DNA from: Echria macrotheca
Lineage: Eukaryota > Ascomycota > Sordariomycetes > Sordariales > Schizotheciaceae
NCBI GenBank assembly: GCA_030411725.1
Contig: MU839828.1
Coordinates: forward strand, 3,658,001-3,722,000
Direction of reading: 5' to 3'
Length of the DNA stretch: 64,000 bases
Below are positions 41,556 to 51,724 of this stretch, one piece after another; positions within the stretch are counted from its first letter, which is position 1; each line of letters starts with the position of its first letter. Position numbers and translations under genes: made by a program. Under the pieces are notes generated by a model, which worked only from the letters and a program-made list of their open reading frames with translations, ran no database searches and was not told where the DNA came from.

Positions 41556-43753
41556 TCAAACAAGCCGGACCTTCATATACGTGGTCTCGCCCTCCTCCAG
41601 GAGCGGAACCGGTTTCCCGTCGTTGTCATGCGGACAAGCGATGCCCAGCGACCCGACGCGCGTGGCTGAACCGTCCTGTTGCCACTCCACGATGAGCAAG
41701 AATGTGAGCCCACCACTAGACTGCGAGTCCCACGGGAGGATACTAACATGATCCCCCACCCACAGGCAAGACCACATCTTTTTCTGGAGCCGTTGAACGA
41801 ACTCGCTCGGCCGATCAGTTGGGAACAGTCCGAATCCCCGTGCTATCGGCAACGATCTTGTGCCAATCCGAATATTACGCCATCTATCCATCTGCGGGTC
41901 CCATTTCCAATCTTTCTGAGCTGCCCAGTTCTCTTCGCCATGATCCGGAAAGCGAAAGATCCGCTCCGGGACGACCGGTGCTTCGAAGGAGATTGCGACG
42001 ACTGGTTCAAGACGAGGTTCCGGGAGACGACCGCGCGTTATGTAATCGACCACTGGAAATATTCGTCCAGTGTCTGATTCCAAGCATGGGTTCCGCATCC
42101 TGCAGACTACATCCCGAACTGGCTCATGGAATGAGCGCTCAAAGCCCTCCCACCTCACCCCACCTGCCCAACCGGCCCATGTCCATGAAGGGAACTGCGG
42201 CCTCCTGGGTACTACCGAGTGCCGGCCCGACCGGGTAGGTCCAGGCAGGTACCCAGTGTGGTACCAGGACAGAGATATGAAGAAATACAGCTCAGCAAAA
42301 TGAGCATACGACTCTTCTAGCCGAGGGTACGGCAACCCACGGAAGTGGAAGACAGGGTAATCCGGGTGCCGGCTCATGAACTGGAGAATCCCCGTAACGG
42401 CTCGGAGAGAATCCGACGCAAACGTCAGATGGCGAGTCGTGTATCCCTGCACTAATATCATGAATTTCTGCATCTGCTCGCAGACGGCGACCTCAGCCGG
42501 CGTTCCGGGTGGAAAAGTCTGGTCCAAAGCCGCCCGAAACGGTTGGAGTAGGAGAGGTTTTGTCCCTGGCACTGGAGCCGTATGCTCTTCCTGCAAACAC
42601 TCGACGCTGCCAAGGCTCTCCCTCCATGTGCCTGTCTGGCACTCAAAAACGCTCATCTGGTCGGTAAAGATGAGACGCCTCCGGGGAAGTACGCCTTCCT
42701 GGAATGTCCACGCACGCTTCCGCCACTCAGACCGCAGGTTCACGTAGGACACGGCGTCGATTCCCATGTCTAAGAGTGTCACTTGGCCGACCTGAACAAT
42801 GCCTTGTTTTGTTACGCGCGGGGTGGATCCGACACCGGGGAGGCCATGGTGCTCATCCAGGCCGGCGGCCGCAATGATGACGAGCTCTGCATTGTTGTAG
42901 ATCAAGTCCATCTTGTTGATTTGGTCTGCCTGGTTTTCGGCATCAAGCTGGTCGATGCAGTGCTTGTCCACCCAGAGATAGCGGTATCCGATCGCCTTAA
43001 CAGCCGACATCGCATCCTTCACCGTTGCCGTGGCCTGAGATATATCATGACTGCTGTGCCCAGTGTGGGACGGCGTGGCCCATCGGTAGCTCAGAACTAC
43101 CCACCTCATAGAAGGGTCGGCCCCGACAACCTTGTCGGCCTCACAATCAATGAGTAACATTCCCGGGATGGAGGTGCCGAGCGGGACTTTCTTGCAACCG
43201 TTTCCGTGGCATTCCTCGCAGTTCGTGATCCAGAGTCTGGCTTTGCCGGCGTCAAACAACGGGGGGACCAGTTGGGGCCGCAAAAACGCCGGCTCGACTT
43301 CGTGCGCACGGCGACATACGGTATACCCGACATCTGTACAGAAGCCTAGAGCATCAGATCATCCTTAGGGTAATGCTTCAGGTAAAATGCCGTTCAGGAA
43401 CGCTGTTTACCTGGAATGACCCCCCCATCCCCTGCGAGTAGCAGCACAACACTGTCTTTTGGCTTGTATGGTCCCGGAAGGTTTACCGAGGGATCGATCC
43501 CCTCGACAGCTTGAAGATAGGAACAGGCAATTAAACGGACATCTTCTCCTTTCTCGGGTCTTATGAATGCGTAGGCCTTTCGGATGAGGGAGCAGGAAGG
43601 GCAATTTGCATCGAAGGGGTCGTGTGAGAACTTGAATTGGAGAAGAACCAGTCCCGCATCCTGGTCGCCCAAGGTGCCTTGCTCGAGCGCGTCCAGCGCC
43701 TTCGAAAAATCGAGACTGCGACAAAGCTTGCAGATGGAGGAGTCTGCTTCCAT
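41556..43753 (-). CDS. HET-domain protein 2
   Basis: Exons 43753-43411 and 43345-41556, joined by a 65-bp intron (donor GTAAAC, acceptor GCTCTAG), give 710 aa. The join makes VIPGFCTDVGYTVC. The ATG at 43753 has ACCATGG context. An N-terminal Cys-rich segment (CKLCRSLDF, CPSCSLI) precedes the HET domain. HET blocks are RWVVLSYRWA near residue 208, YRYLWVDKHCIDQ, MDLIYNNAELVIIAAAG and RAWTFQEGVLPRRRLIF. The C-terminal half includes PSWTWAGWAGGVRW. Such proteins govern vegetative incompatibility or related cell death. It differs strongly from the HET protein at 10-12 kb, so it is not a recent duplicate. Confidence 0.9.
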
Positions 43754-44251
43754 GGTGGAGAGTCATATCGTTGGAGGGACCAGGACGGACATTAGAAGAG
43801 AAGGTGGGATGTGGAGCTGAGAGGACCCGGCTGGGCATGCTGCTGTCCATATCTGTAATATCGTTCCTCTGCTTCCGTCGCACCTGCCTGTTTTGAAGTG
43901 CCACTCCATGAGCTGGGAGTGACCGGTGAGGGAGAATGCCCCGCCTTTGCTTCCAGATTCCCGCGGCGCAGCTGAGCACTGCCTTGCAATTTGGATGGAG
44001 TGGGTGTGCTCTAGATAATCGGCTAATGAACCCACCGCGGAGTGCTGGCGAAATCTCTGGCAATATTATACTAAGCTGGTCGGAATTCACCTAGGCTGCA
44101 TGGTTCGAAACCGGGATTTCAACTTTACCACCCCAGAAGATTTAACTAACTAGGTGCTGCACTCAGATCGAGTAGTCCATACCTAACAATCTCGCCACCC
44201 AGACACATGTGCTCAAACCAGCACCAGAAGCATCCTTCATCCAGAGTGAGC
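43754..44251. other. HET2 promoter and GFA 3' side
   Basis: No gene. At 44103-44113 GGTTCGAAACC resembles a tRNA B box but has no tRNA around it. Confidence 0.5.
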
Positions 44252-44704
44252 CTAGTAACAACCCCCAGCAGCCGGCTTCTCCATCTGACCAGCCGCCCAG
44301 TTCTCCGCCTTACCATCCCAGTACGTGACCTTGAACTCCCTCAAGTCAAACCCCTGGTCCGGATCAAGCGTGACGGCATTGACACTAAAGTTGTGATACG
44401 TCTTGCCCTCGTACACGTAGCTGCCCATCAGGAAGCAGTGGATACCGCACTTGTCGCAGAACTTGTGGTGCTGCTGGCGCGTGGAAAACTGGTAGCTTGG
44501 CACCTCGTCCAGCGACGCGGGCGAGAGCAGCTTGAAGTTGGCCCGGTCGACGGTGAGCGAGAGCCGGTTCGTCTTGAGGCAGATGGAGCAGTTGCACTTG
44601 GACGCCTTGGGCTGGCCCGAGAGGTCGGCCTCGATCGAGTAGCGGACTGCACCGCAGTGGCAACCGCCCGTGTAGGTCTTGAGGTTTGCGTCTTGGGAAG
44701 CCAT
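44252..44704 (-). CDS. GFA / CENP-V family (Mss4-like fold) zinc protein
   Basis: 150 aa from ATG 44704 (context CCATGG). The upstream ORF extension is leader. Zinc ligands of the glutathione-dependent formaldehyde-activating fold are present in order: GGCHCGAVRY, then CNCSIC, then CDKCGIHCF. KTYHNFSVNAVTLD and a Trp/Gly-rich end follow. Family members are small cytosolic zinc proteins, some linked to formaldehyde/S-hydroxymethyl-glutathione handling. The true activity in fungi is mostly unproven. Full-length for the family. Confidence 0.9.
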   Translation of the reverse strand: MASQDANLKTYTGGCHCGAVRYSIEADLSGQPKASKCNCSICLKTNRLSLTVDRANFKLLSPASLDEVPSYQFSTRQQHHKFCDKCGIHCFLMGSYVYEGKTYHNFSVNAVTLDPDQGFDLREFKVTYWDGKAENWAAGQMEKPAAGGCY

Positions 44705-45282
44705 GGTCGAGTGTTGGAAGGGCTGCCTTGGGACGAGAGTCGGAGAAGATGAGATGAGGCAGTCGTGTTTTTTCTTGATGCTGTGTAAGTCAGAAAACCG
44801 AGACTTGAACTTCTCTTTATATTTCGAGAATCTGTCGTGTCCTACAAGCCATGCCGGCCGGCAAATCATTGCCGGTTGTCATGGCGGTTACGGGGGTTTT
44901 GGCGGTGAACCGATTCACGGCCAGTCTCAGCGAACGCGGCTGCTGATGTGAATGCAGCTACTGGCGTGAATGCAGCTGAGGTCATCCGAGCCCCGAAGCT
45001 CCGAGCGGAGACAGCGTGGAAACGGCGCAACTTCCTCCGATCCAATGTCTGTCGTGTTACCACCGTCCAGCTAGCCGCAGTAGTCCGTGCGCCCTGTGGG
45101 TGATTTTCATGACCGTAAGATACCTCAAAAGGGTGATAACAACCCTGGCGATCGACCAGGGAACGTGCATCGCACAGGTTGCTGACAGGAGCGGGATGAA
45201 CCTATAAGGGTTGCTTTTGCGAGAGATTATCTGTAGCATTTTGCCGGTCCTCAGAAATCGAAGCAGGTATGATTCATGGTGC
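44705..45282. other. Intergenic, no gene seen
   Basis: GFA promoter on the left and 3' flank of the pseudo-Ras gene on the right. A short GTGAATGCAGCT duplication lies at 44947-44977. No gene. Confidence 0.5.
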
Positions 45283-47066
45283 TTATAACATCTTCATCTT
45301 GCCCTTTGACTTCAGAGGGCCTTCCGCTTCCTGTTTGCGCTGTCGGCGCAGCTCGCGTACTAGGTGATGAAATGCCTGTCCTGAAGTCCGGAACAATCGA
45401 TGCCCGAGCTGCTCTGCCATCGTATCCTCTTCTTGTACCGAGATCACTGTGCGAGATCCGGTTCCGTTGACGGCGTAAGGCATCAAGATGATAGGAGGCT
45501 TGGCTTCGTCCTTTGCCCGGGCCATCGCTCTGACGCGCTCGATCTGCCGAGAGAAAGGCGCAACCCTCCTAAAGGTAAACCTGCTGGAGACCGAATACAT
45601 GATGATAAAGGCATCACCGTCCGTGATCCACTTATCTCGCAGATACCGGTTGTACTCTTCATAGCCGGTCAGATCCACTATTTCCATCATGCAAAACTCC
45701 CCGTCAACTTCAAGTTGCCCTAGGTGAAATGCGCTTCCTCTAGGGTCTCGGTTCGGGACAAGTTCATAACGGCAGAACTGTGGCACGAGTTAGAGCTAAA
45801 ACCCTAGTGGTGAATGTTCTGATACGGATACCTCGTTAACCATCTCGTTCTCTCTATTGTCCTCCCCACCAATCACGACAATCCTGAAGAGTTCGTTACC
45901 ACCACGGTTCCCGAGACCTTTGGACAGCTCGACCACTGACGTCCCAACTGAGCTCGAAGGCGGCCTTGGGCTTGCCCTTGGGTTTTCAAATCGGATTAGG
46001 CCAGGCTTCATAGCCGATGCCGGTGTTCCCCCCACCCGATGGAGGCTTCCCTGGGTATTTGAAAGCATGTGCGTAAATATCAAGTCGGGCCCAATGGAAG
46101 CCATCTCTTCCAAGGAGATAGGGAGGGACAGGACCGATATGGCAGAGATGTCATTCAAACTGAGTCCTGACAACATGCTCCACGTGGCAGTTCCCCGCTC
46201 GGAGCTTATAACGGAGGCGTCGCATTTGTTTGATCGTACACGTGCGTAGACCCTAGTTTGCTCTAGGGTGAGCTCGAATTCTCTGAGAAAGAGTTTTTCA
46301 GCAATCGAACCACTGGTGTCGGCTGGTAGAACGAGGCCGAGCATAGGGTCACCCTGTGAGACAGCTGACGTCGCTGGAGGTAGCCTGGCTGGAGGCGGCC
46401 GTTGTATCAGAATCGACTCGGACTCGCCATCACCAGTGAAGCGCGCCGACGTGGTTTCAAAGAGCACTGTCTCATACCGCTCGAGACGATCCAGCAACTG
46501 TTGTTGATTTTGGAGTAGCTGGTCCACTGTCGTTTGGAGCTTGGCCAGGCTCTCTCGGGCCTCGATATCGGATTGACTGGTGGACATCAGACGCGGTGTA
46601 ATGGTGCATGCTCAGTCCCGCGGGGGCCTCACCATTGGATGATGTTCAATATGGTAGACAACGATGTCTTATGCCCCTGGAGACGCCGTATCATTTTGAC
46701 GATTTTGTCTTCTTCCAACGCCCACTTGACGCGCAGCGATTGCCATGGGGTGGCATTGTCCTGGGTGTTGCCGCAGACCATTGCCTCAAGTTCGGAGAAG
46801 CTAAGAACAGCTTCGCGGAACACAACAACCAAGTGTCGGATATGAATCATATCCTTTCTGTCTCTGGACAAGTGGGGCAGGCGGTCCATTAAGTCCTTGA
46901 TTGACTGTAGGGTGAGGCGGGTCTCGGTCACAACAGATAGCGCCCATCTTGAGGACTCGGGGGCGTCACTGACATTGGCAATGAAGTTCCCAATGACCGT
47001 GCTGAGCTTCGCTGCTACGCCGAGCAGACCCGCCACCGAGGCAGCAATACTCAAAGGGTCGGCCAT
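45283..47066 (-). CDS. Fungal STAND N-terminal (HeLo-like) domain fused to a degenerate Ras-like domain
   Basis: Exons 47066-46633, 46576-45832 and 45777-45283 give 557 aa. The joins give NIIQ/CQSDIEAR and MVNE/FCRYELV. Residues 1-140 are the helical N-terminal domain of fungal STAND proteins (MADPLSIAASVAGLLGVAAK), then a Gln-rich coiled coil (about 147-180) and a family segment around RVYARVR..WSMLSGLSLNDISAISVLSLP. From residue 376 the chain lines up with Ras without a gap from the P-loop to switch II: IVVIGG, then D404-P405, then VDGEFCMMEIVDLTGYEEY. Critical residues are changed: K16 to E387, S17 to N388, T35 to R406, Q61 to Y432, NKxD to PYAV. Only DxxG is kept (D428, G431). There is no CAAX; the tail is basic (KSKGKMKML). 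Probably a pseudo-GTPase sensor or scaffold in recognition/cell death. It shares a 541-bp divergent promoter with DBP3. Confidence 0.78.
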
Positions 47067-47498
47067 TGAGGTATAGTAATGAAGTATGGTCTGGTAGAAA
47101 TTAAGGTTTCAAGGTTACGGACGACTCGCCAGGCTCGCTGCTCATCAACCTCACGATGCGGAGGTGTTCCTAGAAGAGTTTAGCGCGGAGCGCGGAAAGC
47201 CTTGCCGCCTGCAAAACCACCACCACGATTGGCAGAGGTAAACGCCCTGAGACTCGGCCATTCGTATGCAGCATCGTGGGTAGACGGCTGCGACGCATTG
47301 TTTGACTAGTCTCAATTGGTTGTCGTGGGCAAGTTGACGTTGGCGTTAGCGTGCTGTCAAAAACTTGAGATGGGTCCATGTCAGTGAATTTGTTACTCTC
47401 GTCAACACGGAATGCCAAGCCAGGTGGGGCAGGAGTTGCTGGACAGCGGAAAAAGAAGCGGGACCACATGCGGTTGCGGGGACACAGCGGGATTCTCT

Positions 47499-47510
47499 CT
47501 TATCGATAAG
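47499..47510. promoter_or_regulatory. Palindromic double GATA site in the pseudo-Ras/DBP3 divergent promoter
   Basis: CTTATCGATAAG is a perfect 12-base palindrome with a GATA-factor core on each strand, 99 bases before the DBP3 ATG. Another TTATC is directly before that ATG (47601-47605). GATA factors often act through paired sites in fungi; use here is inferred. The rest of 47067-47608 is promoter without a clear gene. Confidence 0.35.
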
Positions 47511-47608
47511 AACAAAAAAGTCCACAAAATTTTGGTCGGCCAATTCTTTCCCGCCAGAGACTCGACGTTCGAACTCCAACCCGGTGTCGCAATTGCCATC
47601 TTATCGCC

Positions 47609-49881
47609 ATGGCTACCTATCAACACTCCCGCGGGAAGAAGCGCTCCCACAGCGACGGCGACGAGCACGGCTCCCGCGAAAAAAAGTCAAAGATCACTAA
47701 TGGCGACGCGGCGGTGGACGGCGATGCGCCGCCGGAGCGGAAAAAGCCCAAGCGAGAGGACAAGTACAAGCGCCAGAAGCTCGAGCGGCAGGAGAAGAAG
47801 GCGCGCAAGCAGGAGTTGCAGAAGTTGAGGCAGAACGGAAAACGAGAGGAACGGCCTCCGGCTCCGGCTCCGACCGAAGACCCTGAGGACCCCGAACCGA
47901 CCGTCGCGGAACCCGTTGTCGCTCCCGCCCCGGAAGCCGTCGACGTCGCCCCGGAAATCGTGGACGTAGCTGAGAAGGCCGACACCGGCAACGAAATCCC
48001 CGAACCAATTGACGAGTCGGATAAGAAAGAGAAAAAGAAGAAGGACAAGAAGGACAAGAAAGAGAAGAAGGAAAAGAAAGAAAAGAAGGAGAAGAAGGAG
48101 AAAAAGGAAAAGAGAAAAAAGTCTAAGGTTGACGAGGAGATTCCTCACGCTCCTAAGGAGAACGGGACATCGAATGGCGATGTCGAAATGGAGGACGCGG
48201 ACGACGCGGAATCGCCTAGTGACGACGCGGCACCGACGACGAATGGCCATGCCAACGGGATCACCAAGGGGACCTCGAATGGGACGGCGAATGGCACTTC
48301 GAACGGAAGCGTGAATGGAACCGCAAATGGCGTGGCTCAGCGCAACGGAGCCACCTATTCCTACCAACAAACCAAGTCTCTCGACACCGTCCCGGAGTCC
48401 GAAATCGCGGCGTTCCTGGAGAAGCAAGAAGTCCGTATCATCGACCCATCTAATTCCAACCTCCGCCCTGTCATCCAATTCTCGCAGCTTCCTTCGTCGA
48501 CGCTCTTGTCCAAAAAGCCATTCGCTTCCTTTACCTCTCCGACGCCCATCCAGTCCGCCTCCTGGCCATTTGCCCTGTCCGGTCGCGACGTCATCGGAAT
48601 TGCCGAGACCGGCTCAGGCAAGACCCTTGCGTTTTCGGTTCCTTGCGTCGAAGCGCTGGCCTCTAGCGCTAAGCCCAAGTCCTCCAAGAACGGCAGGACC
48701 GCCCACGCGCGCGCCGTCATTGTGTCGCCGACGCGCGAGCTTGCCATGCAAACCCATGCCGCCATTTCGTCTCTTGCCCAGCTGGTCGGCCTCTCGGCCG
48801 TCTGTCTGTATGGCGGCGCCAGCAAGGATGACCAGCGCGCTCTGCTTCGCAAGAACTCTGGCGCCGATATCATTGTCGCCACCCCAGGTCGTCTCAAGGA
48901 TTTCCTCTCGGAGGGCGCCGTGTCCTTGGAGAGCGTCATGTTCGCCGTCCTGGACGAGGCCGACCGAATGTTGGACAAGGGTTTTGAGGACGACATCAAG
49001 CTCATCCTTGGCAGCTGTCCACCGCGGGAGAAGCGTCAGACTCTCATGTTCACGGCCACGTGGCCCAACAGCGTGCGTGTTCTGGCTGAAAGCTTCATGG
49101 TGGACCCCGTCAAGGTGACGATCGGCAACCGGACGCGGGCCGGCGATGAGGACGGCGAGGGCAATGGCACGGTCGAGCTGCAGGCGAACAGCCGCATCGA
49201 GCAGAAGGTCGAGGTCGTCGATCCTCGGGGTAAGGAGCAACGGCTGCTGGAGCTGCTCCGTGAGGCGCAAAAGGGAAGCGCCAAGAACGATCGTATCCTC
49301 GTGTTCTGCCTGTACAAGAAGGAGGCGGTGCGGGTTGAGCAGTTTCTCGACCGACGAGGCATTCGTGTGGCTAGCATCCACGGTGATCTCCCCCAGGAGA
49401 AGCGGACACGGGCATTGGAGGCCTTCAAGGCAGGCACCACGTCCGTCCTGGTGGCGACGGACGTTGCCGCCCGCGGTCTGGATATCCCCGAAGTCAAGCT
49501 CGTCATCAACGTAACGGTAAGCACTGATTTGAAGCTGTCAGAACCTCACGCTAACGAAACGGCAGTTCCCCCTGACGATTGAGGATTACGTCCACCGCAT
49601 CGGCCGAACTGGTCGGGCCGGCAAGCTCGGCAAGGCCATCACCCTGTTTACAGAGCATGATAAGTCGCACTCTGGATCGTAAGTCACTTGCCCCTGACAT
49701 GTCCTTGCGCAAGACTGATGACTGTAGGCTGGTCAACATCCTCCGGGCGGCCAACCAACCGGTCCCCGACGAGCTCCTCAAGTTTGGCACGACGGTCAAG
49801 AAGAAGGGACACGATTCGTACGGCGCCTTCTTCAAGGACGTTGACATGAGCAAGAAGGGCACCAAGATCACTTTCGACTAG
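47609..49881 (+). CDS. dbp3: DEAD-box ATP-dependent RNA helicase DBP3
   Basis: Exons 47609-49516, 49566-49678 and 49728-49881 give 724 aa. The first 250 residues are Lys/Glu-rich (KDKKDKKEKKEKK) and then Asn-Gly-Thr-rich, longer than in yeast Dbp3. The helicase core follows: SPTPIQSASW, AETGSGKT (motif I), SPTRELA (Ia), ATPGRL (Ib), DEAD (II), FTATWP (III, TAT as usual for Dbp3), SIHGDLPQ, ATDVAARGLDIP (V) and HRIGRTGRAG (VI, after the first intron). The short C-terminus ends KKGTKITFD. Dbp3 works in the nucleolus in early 60S ribosomal subunit / 27S pre-rRNA processing. The introns sit within the last helicase blocks. It is convergent with RFT1 (124 bp apart). Confidence 0.95.
48018..48126 (+). 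repeat. Lys/Glu codon microsatellite within DBP3
   Basis: AAGAAGGAGAAGAA-type runs encode (K/D/E-K-K)n, followed downstream (48233-48340) by repeated AACGG/AATGG-ACT/GCG units coding NGT, NGTA and NGTS. Both are in frame. Confidence 0.7.
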
Positions 49882-50005
49882 GATTGCTGGGATCATTTTA
49901 TTATGCATTAGTTAGAGATGGCGTTTATGCATTTTGGCCCCGTCCACGTAGCGCGCGGTAGCTTTCCGTTAAAAATTTGCGCTCGGAGATCATTCTGTAG
50001 TCTCG

Positions 50006-51724
50006 TTAGCAATTTGTCGTCAAGATACGGTCGGGATATGACGGGGGTAGATAGAAATGGAACACATACAAGACCAAAACGAAAGGCACCGCCACGGCAG
50101 CCACCCTCACTAGCTGTGCAATCGCCTCCCTAGCGCCCGAAGGCATCTCCCCCATCTCCCCACCCACCACCCGCCTCACAACCTGCGACGCAACCGCCCC
50201 GGCCGCCATCCCCAACGGCCGAGGCATGATCTCCAGCACCTCAAACCTCACCCCCAGCCTCGCAAAATACCCCCTAATAAAAACAGCACACCACACAATC
50301 CGACACGCCATGTTCATCCCATTCGCCACCACCAGCCCAACAGCGCCCCAGTCCAGGACTCTCAGGAAGACATACCCCGCGCCCGCGAAACCGAGCGAGA
50401 ACACGCCCATCCAGGCAGACTGGCGATGGACCTGCGCGTCGGTCGCGACCGAGGCCACGAACGCCTCGGCGATGCCGTTGAAGGCTAGGAGGGGGATGTA
50501 GTACATGTATGCTGAGAGGCATTGGCCTGCGCCGGAGGAGGCCCAGCGGGGGCCGGCTATTAGCGAGAGGAGGGATGGGGCGGCGGCGGGGCCGAGGGTT
50601 GTGATTAGGAGGGAGAGGAGGGCGTAGCTTCTTAGGAGGGAGAGGAGGGATTTTGATGCTGTTTTTGCTGGTGTTGATGGTGATGATGCTGAGGATGATG
50701 AGGTGGTGGTTGTGGTAGTGGTGGTTGTGAGTCGGGAGAAGTAGCTGCGGCTTGATTCCTCGATTGGTTGGAAGAGGAGGCGCGCGGCCAGGCCGCCGTA
50801 GTTATTGGCTAGTGCGTAGACGCCTTGCGCTGTTGGGGAGGACAAGACGGAAACGAGGAAGGTGTCGCCCTGCGTGAGGATGTGTTTGACTATGCTTTGG
50901 GCCATCATGCTGGACGCGAGGCGGAGGGTGGGGCGGTAGAAGTACGTCAGTGCGAAGGGGGAGGAGGAGGGGGAGGTGGTAGAGAGACGCGTGGGAAGGA
51001 GGGAGAAGTTCTCGCGGCGGGCGAGGCCGGCGCCGTGCCAGGCGTAGACGGCGAGGAGGCCGGCGCCGTAGCTTAGCTGGCCGAGGGCGAAGGGGAGGAC
51101 GCCGACTTCGAGGCCGCGACGGGCGGACCAGACTGCGGTGGCGAGGGTTATGACGCACCGGGAGAAGGTTGCGACGGACTCGGCGGTTGCGCGGGTGCCG
51201 AATTGGAGGCGGGTTTGCATCACCACGAAGGCGGGCTCGGAGATCAGTTCGAGGACTGAGGCGAGGGCGTAGATGTACAGCGACACGACCAGGTTTGGGG
51301 TCGACTTGAGCGTGTCCGCGCTGAGTGAGCCGAGGTAGAGTTTTCCGAAGATGATGGCTAGGGGGATGCCCAGTGCGATGGCCAGATAGCCCAGGTTGAC
51401 GACGGCCTGGGCCGAGCGGTTCGACTTGGTCGGGTTCTTGTCGTCATTTTTCTGGTCGTCCTGGCCCGTGTCCTGGCGCTGGATTGCTACGCGCAGACTC
51501 TCGCGGGCGAAGAACAGGACTGAGAGATAATAAACCTCGAGCTGGGTGGCTACGCCGAGCAGTTGGGCGGTCAGGAAGCGGAGGAGGACTTGGTTGGCGA
51601 CGAAGGTCACGGCCCGCGACACAATTTGCAGCAGGATCAGCAGCGAGGCACCCCGCATCGCCCGCGTGCTGGTATCGCTGCCCGCCGATGGTGTTGGCTT
51701 CCCGGCTGCATCTTTGGCGGACAT
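50006..51724 (-). CDS. rft1: RFT1, ER dolichol-linked oligosaccharide translocation factor
   Basis: Intronless, 572 aa. It opens AMRGASLLILLQIVSRAVTFVANQVLLR, the RFT1 signature, and LEVYYLSVLFFARESLRVAIQR follows. About a dozen hydrophobic spans run through the protein (for example VVNLGYLAIALGIPLAIIFG, LLSLLITTLGPAAAPSLLSL). LFQPIEESSRSYFSRL is another conserved block. A Thr/Ser/Pro run (TTTTTTTTSSSSASS, about residue 335) is an extra insertion in a cytosolic or luminal loop. RFT1 is needed for Man5GlcNAc2-PP-dolichol to serve N-glycosylation in the ER lumen. Together with PIG-T, it is one of two ER glycan-pathway genes in the window. Confidence 0.95.
   Translation of the reverse strand: MSAKDAAGKPTPSAGSDTSTRAMRGASLLILLQIVSRAVTFVANQVLLRFLTAQLLGVATQLEVYYLSVLFFARESLRVAIQRQDTGQDDQKNDDKNPTKSNRSAQAVVNLGYLAIALGIPLAIIFGKLYLGSLSADTLKSTPNLVVSLYIYALASVLELISEPAFVVMQTRLQFGTRATAESVATFSRCVITLATAVWSARRGLEVGVLPFALGQLSYGAGLLAVYAWHGAGLARRENFSLLPTRLSTTSPSSSPFALTYFYRPTLRLASSMMAQSIVKHILTQGDTFLVSVLSSPTAQGVYALANNYGGLAARLLFQPIEESSRSYFSRLTTTTTTTTTSSSSASSPSTPAKTASKSLLSLLRSYALLSLLITTLGPAAAPSLLSLIAGPRWASSGAGQCLSAYMYYIPLLAFNGIAEAFVASVATDAQVHRQSAWMGVFSLGFAGAGYVFLRVLDWGAVGLVVANGMNMACRIVWCAVFIRGYFARLGVRFEVLEIMPRPLGMAAGAVASQVVRRVVGGEMGEMPSGAREAIAQLVRVAAVAVPFVLVLYVFHFYLPPSYPDRILTTNC

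Noticed and set aside
44103..44113. B-box-like GGTTCGAAACC
   Set aside because: No acceptor stem, D arm or A box around it.
47687..48478. Leu/Phe-rich minus-strand frame opposite DBP3
   Set aside because: Antisense of the Lys/Glu codon repeats; its hydrophobic run is an artefact.
50700..50730. GTGGTGGTTGTGGTAG run as a separate microsatellite gene
   Set aside because: It simply encodes the Thr run in a loop of RFT1.
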